Below are positions 32,279-34,154 of a stretch of 34,154 bases of DNA, in pieces. Under the pieces are notes generated by a model that was not told the DNA's origin, searched no databases, and saw nothing but the letters and a program-made list of their open reading frames with translations. The position numbers and the translations under genes are program-made. Within the stretch, counting starts at the first letter, position 1. Every line of letters starts with the position of its first letter. Origin of the DNA: Flavobacteriales bacterium (GTDB lineage Bacteria; Bacteroidota; Bacteroidia; Flavobacteriales_E; Vicingaceae); contig JABWCF010000023.1 of NCBI GenBank assembly GCA_013359255.1, positions 1 through 34,154 of the forward strand, in the 5' to 3' direction.

Positions 32279-33706
32279 TTAACTTACCGAAGCAATTTTT
32301 ATTTTCATGCCTACTTTCAATGAATTTTCTTTAATCCCCGAATTGAGTTCTTTGATTTTATCAATGCTTACTCCATTCTGTTGTGCTATTTTATACAAGG
32401 TATCTCCGGCTTGTACAATATGGTATTTGTCTTTGCTTGTGGATTGTGGTTTATTAGATACCAATACAGTCGCTTTATTGTTTACGTTTATTTTTTGCCC
32501 TACCTGTAAATTAGTGCTTTTTAAATTGTTCCAATCTTTTAGTTGGGTTACAGAACACCCGTATTTATGAGCTATTCCGGCCAAGGTTTCTCCTTTTCTA
32601 ACGGAATGTACACTGTTGGCTGAAGCGGAACTATGATGTGGTGAAACATTTTTAAATTCTTTTGCTTGTGCATACAACGTTTGTTCGTTGGTAATAAACT
32701 CGCCTGTTTTGTTGAAAGGAAGATACAATGTATAGTATTGTCCATCGGAGGGAATTATTCCTTTTTTAAAATGAGGATTAAACCACTTTAATTCTTCTAA
32801 TGGAATTTGCAGAGAAGTGGCCAGCATGGGTAATGAAACCCCGCCTTTTAAGCAAACCGTATCTAACAGATAACCTGAAAAAACAGGCTCTGCAGGAACT
32901 ATTTGGTGTTCGGCAGCGTAACGCATTACATAGTTTACGGCTATAAAAGCAGGAACATATCCTCTTGTTTCGCGTGGTAAGTGGGGCATTATTTCCCAAA
33001 AGGTTGATTTTCCGCCAGCTCTGCGTATGGCTTTGTTTACATTTCCGGGGCCACAATTGTAGGCAGCCAATACTAATTCCCAATCATTAAATTGTTTGTA
33101 TAAATCGCTCATAAAACGACAGGCAGCTTCGGTTGATTTGTATAAGTCCATACGAGCATCGTACAAGTAATTATTGTCTAAATCGTACATCTTACCCGTG
33201 CCTGGAATAAATTGCCATAAACCCACTGCCTTGGCAGGAGATACTGCCTGTGCATTTAATGCAGATTCTACTATGGCTAAATACTTTATTTCTAAGGGCA
33301 TATTGTATTTGTCTAACATTTCTTCAAACACAGGAAAATAAAGAGGGGCTAAACCAAACATGCGAGAGGTTAGCCCTTTTCTGCGTTTGGCGTACAAATC
33401 GAGCCATTGCTTTACTTCTTCGTTATACACAAAATGAAAAGAAGAGTTTTCGTTCATCTTTTCGAAGCGTTCTTTATACACCCACTCTGGCGTATTATCT
33501 GTACTTTCGCTTGCTGTAAAAACTGTTTTGTAGTTGTATGAAGTGTGTGATTTTCCTAAGTTTTTATACATCTTCGAAGCTATCATACTGTCTATGTTCG
33601 CCAATATAGGATTGTCTTTAAGAAGTGGCCCGGCAGGTTGTTGCGAAAAAACAGATACTCCCCACGCAAAGAACACTATAAATAGTATATGACTTCTTTT
33701 TTTCAT
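32279..33706 (-). CDS. MltD-like lytic transglycosylase with two LysM domains
   Basis: A 475-aa periplasmic or outer-membrane enzyme that cleaves peptidoglycan between MurNAc and GlcNAc, forming 1,6-anhydro ends. The signal peptide is about 1-21. The SLT catalytic domain (about 130-290) has Glu147 (YLAIVESALN), then AVGLWQFIPGTGKMY, ARMD and LAAYNCGPGNVNKAI, all family hallmarks. Two LysM glycan-binding domains follow: about 365-410 (HSVRKGETLAGIAHKYG) and about 426-472 (YHIVQAGDTLYKIAQQNG). It precedes the DUF4837 gene. The upstream 160 bases (33707-33866) are AT-rich with no confident promoter. Confidence 0.95.
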   Translation of the reverse strand: MKKRSHILFIVFFAWGVSVFSQQPAGPLLKDNPILANIDSMIASKMYKNLGKSHTSYNYKTVFTASESTDNTPEWVYKERFEKMNENSSFHFVYNEEVKQWLDLYAKRRKGLTSRMFGLAPLYFPVFEEMLDKYNMPLEIKYLAIVESALNAQAVSPAKAVGLWQFIPGTGKMYDLDNNYLYDARMDLYKSTEAACRFMSDLYKQFNDWELVLAAYNCGPGNVNKAIRRAGGKSTFWEIMPHLPRETRGYVPAFIAVNYVMRYAAEHQIVPAEPVFSGYLLDTVCLKGGVSLPMLATSLQIPLEELKWFNPHFKKGIIPSDGQYYTLYLPFNKTGEFITNEQTLYAQAKEFKNVSPHHSSASANSVHSVRKGETLAGIAHKYGCSVTQLKDWNNLKSTNLQVGQKINVNNKATVLVSNKPQSTSKDKYHIVQAGDTLYKIAQQNGVSIDKIKELNSGIKENSLKVGMKIKIASVS

Positions 33707-33866
33707 TTTCTTTAACTACTACGCAATGATTTAGCGTTTATTTTAAGAGGCGTAAATATCCGTTTTTTTTTGAAAATGAAAAATTAATGAGATGATGTAA
33801 TGAAATAACTAATAATGAATGAAGGGGACTAAAATGAACAATGGTTATTTTTTACCACAAAAAAAT

Positions 33867-34154
33867 TTACTCCACCATTACTTTTTGGCTGTATGTTCCA
33901 ATTTTAATAAAGTACATTCCTTTGGCATTACCGGTTAAATTTAGGATTAAGGCATTGGCCTTTTGGTTTATGATTGGCTGTACGCGTTTGCCGAAAATAT
34001 CGTACACCTCTATTTGTTGTGGGTTGATGGATTCTTGGCTTTCTATGGTAAAAAGGCCGGTAGAGGGATTGGGGTTTATCAAAATATTGTTATTATCTGT
34101 TTTTGTTCTTTCTTCTTCAATTAAATTCTCAGTTTCATTTTCAACAGAGTCTTT
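33867..34154 (-). CDS. 3' end of a T9SS-secreted protein (type A sorting domain), partial
   Basis: The frame is open from the right edge to the stop at 33867 (95 codons seen). A Glu/Asn-rich linker (ENETENLIEEERTKTDNNNI) leads into a Por/type IX C-terminal sorting domain: NPNPSTGLFTI, IEVYDIFGKRVQ, LNLTGNAKGMYFIKI and final QKVMVE. This tail directs proteins through the type IX system for cell-surface attachment or release and is then cleaved. The cargo domain lies outside the window, so its function is unknown. An internal TTG at 34082 is not the start; coding continues through it. Confidence 0.88.
   Translation of the reverse strand, partial: KDSVENETENLIEEERTKTDNNNILINPNPSTGLFTIESQESINPQQIEVYDIFGKRVQPIINQKANALILNLTGNAKGMYFIKIGTYSQKVMVE

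Noticed and set aside
1-34154. tRNA, rRNA, CRISPR, insertion sequence or prophage content
   Set aside because: No regularly spaced repeats, transposase or integrase motifs, or cloverleaf sequences were noticed on reading both strands.

Overview
The window looks like a stretch of a low-GC Bacteroidota chromosome. The gene families point there: a Por/type IX secretion (T9SS) sorting domain, DUF4837, DUF5777, an HU-CCDC81-like/SPOR protein, a fused-subunit 2-oxoacid dehydrogenase E1, and a CoxB with a CNKICG CuA motif. Several starts are preceded by the phylum's TAnnTTTG -7 promoter element and have little or no Shine-Dalgarno sequence. Rank below phylum cannot be fixed from the sequence alone. 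No tRNA, rRNA, CRISPR array, insertion sequence or phage gene was seen.

Layout. Bases 1-13046 are all minus strand. At the left edge is the 5' end of a secreted-protein gene whose signal-peptide region is interrupted by 15 consecutive C (minus strand), the best sign of phase variation here. Upstream of it lies a probable operon: MMPL/RND transporter, RmlA, SDR sugar epimerase, polyprenyl synthase, two conserved hypotheticals. Then come purine nucleoside phosphorylase, an orphan LuxR-type HTH, a NarL-type response regulator, a TPR-sensor histidine kinase, a small SpoIIAA/STAS-like protein and the E1 dehydrogenase. Bases 13134-16112 (plus) carry a YkgJ-type Cys-cluster protein, a lipoprotein coupled to a DUF3365 di-haem cytochrome lipoprotein, and a DUF302-OsmC operon behind a promoter with a perfect palindrome at about -41. 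A HU-like/SPOR gene (minus) follows.

Bases 17301-20508 (plus) hold a Cys-rich small protein, a periplasmic cytochrome c, a DUF5777 beta-barrel, two paralogous mono-haem cytochrome lipoproteins with surface-export-like N-termini (one with a CX3CH haem site) and an Ig-like lipoprotein. They end in a strong hairpin terminator and resemble an uncharacterised outer-membrane redox module. On the minus strand follow a beta-barrel protein and a cyt c-coxB-coxA terminal oxidase operon. Bases 24928-31271 (plus) carry a SPOR protein, DAHP synthase-chorismate mutase, an M42-type peptidase, a GT39-like membrane glycosyltransferase with a C-terminal jelly-roll, and a Na/Pi cotransporter. The right end (minus) has DUF4837, an MltD-like lytic transglycosylase with two LysM domains, and the 3' end of a T9SS cargo gene.

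Together the region combines respiratory electron transfer, envelope and polysaccharide functions, and central aromatic and branched-chain metabolism. The most unusual parts are the poly-C tract, the redox lipoprotein cluster and the palindrome-controlled DUF302-OsmC promoter.
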